The notes below the pieces were generated by a model. The model searched no databases. It worked only from the letters and a program-made list of their open reading frames with translations, and had not been told where the DNA came from. The position numbers and the translations under genes were made by a program. Positions 63,300 to 64,000 of a stretch of DNA of 64,000 nt are shown piece by piece. This DNA comes from Prorocentrum cordatum (taxonomy: Eukaryota > Sar > Dinophyceae > Prorocentrales > Prorocentraceae): NCBI GenBank assembly GCA_963575745.1, contig CAUYUJ010019618.1, positions 111,322 through 175,321 of the forward strand, read 5' to 3'. How positions within the stretch are numbered: the stretch's first letter is position 1; every line of letters begins with the position of its first letter.

Positions 63300-64000
63300 A
63301 TCCCCAACAGCCACCGGTTGCAAGAGATCTGCGTGCGAGCTTCCCCCTGGGGGGCATGCCGCGGCTCCCGCCCCCGCGGGCTCCCCTGGGCGGGCCCCGT
63401 GCGGGCCCTGGCCGTGCTGCAAGCTCCCAGAGGGCAGAAGATGGAGCGGTGGTGCAATGGTAGACGATGATGGTGGTGATGATGATGCTGCTGATGATGG
63501 TGATGATGATGGTGATGATGATGATGATGATGATGATGGTGATGATGATGGTGATGGTGATGGTGATGGTGATGATGATGATGATGATGGTGATGATGAT
63601 GGTGATGGTGATGGTGATGGTGATGGTGATGGTGATGGTGATGATGATGATGATGATGATGATGATGACGATGATGGTGGTGATGATGATGATGATGATG
63701 TTGGCATGCGCAACGCATGCCAAGAGGGGCCTCGCGCACTCCGCTGGCCGATTCCAGGCATTCTCCTGGGGGCACGCAGAGAACACCAGCGCAACGCTCT
63801 CCCAGCGCCGGGCCCACGCGCGTGACAGCTCCCGGGGCACCTGAGAGCACGAGCGAGATATGCCTTCAGGGCTGCGAAACCCTGGCTCCAGCGCGCCCCT
63901 CGCGCCACTCCCGTCGGACAATATCCTGGGGACGCGTAGAAATACGAGTGAGCAGCGCCTTCGAGGCCACGACGCTGCCATTTCGGCACAGCCCTCGCGC
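63300..64000. repeat. Dispersed repeat R, copy 3, carrying a (GAT)n expansion
   Basis: CTGCGTGCGAGCTTCCCCC (63329) through GGGCCCTGGCCGTG matches 61226-61315. The GATGATGG stretch of copy 2 is here a 240-bp GAT tract (63460-63700), after which CTCCGCTGGCCGATTCCAGG and CTCCTGGGG resume, with another partial copy to the window end. Confidence 0.75.

Overview
This window looks like nuclear DNA of a dinoflagellate. The strongest evidence is the dinoflagellate spliced leader (SL). A perfect 22-nt copy lies on the minus strand at 2406-2427, and two diverged copies lie at 14822-14846 and 34531-34552, each a few dozen bases before an ATG. Other support: very high GC; GC-AG introns; little conventional gene space; and proteins that match, from memory, families expanded in dinoflagellates. 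A Prorocentrum-like species is only a guess. Nothing suggests bacteria, and no rRNA, intact tRNA or CRISPR was seen.

Layout: 1-2427 is the 5' part of an SL-tagged LINE-like retroelement on the minus strand, running off the left edge. 2428-4190 holds short tandem repeats. 4195-7337, 16996-18870, 21927-22860 and 23954-24240 are pieces of one GC-rich minisatellite (units of about 12-13 bp around CCCGGGAGGGTGG), all in the same orientation. It is interrupted by cassette 1 (7338-16995, 48-bp inverted termini), by a 2.6-kb LTR element (19323-21926, gag plus a protease stub only) and by two duplicated blocks with leucine-rich-repeat fragments. Cassette 2 (24252-38598, 39-bp inverted termini) follows. 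The right third (38.6-64 kb) is almost gene-free: minisatellites, microsatellites, a 90-bp satellite, a decayed LINE 3' end (RNase H plus zinc knuckle), a pair of MITEs and several dispersed repeats.

The main observation is the pair of cassettes. Each has inverted termini and encodes, all on the plus strand, a set of proteins without household function. The sets run in parallel: a helical protein with an Ala/Glu-rich tail (A), Cys-rich zinc proteins, a basic protein D whose gene carries a phase-2 GC-AG intron at the same place in both cassettes, and a large protein T with a CxxC pair, a DxxH motif, a KPKxH motif and late acidic residues, resembling DDE-type tnp2/Plavaka-class transposases. 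Each cassette is also studded, in introns and between genes, with its own short self-complementary hairpin: CCCCT-loop-AGGGG in cassette 1 and GGCGG-loop-CCGCC in cassette 2. I read them as large multigene DNA transposons that carry their own intron-forming hairpins. Mobility, the transposase assignment and exact exon limits are inference; protein boundaries were built by eye.

Long open frames inside the minisatellites and trinucleotide tracts are composition artefacts and are not annotated as genes.
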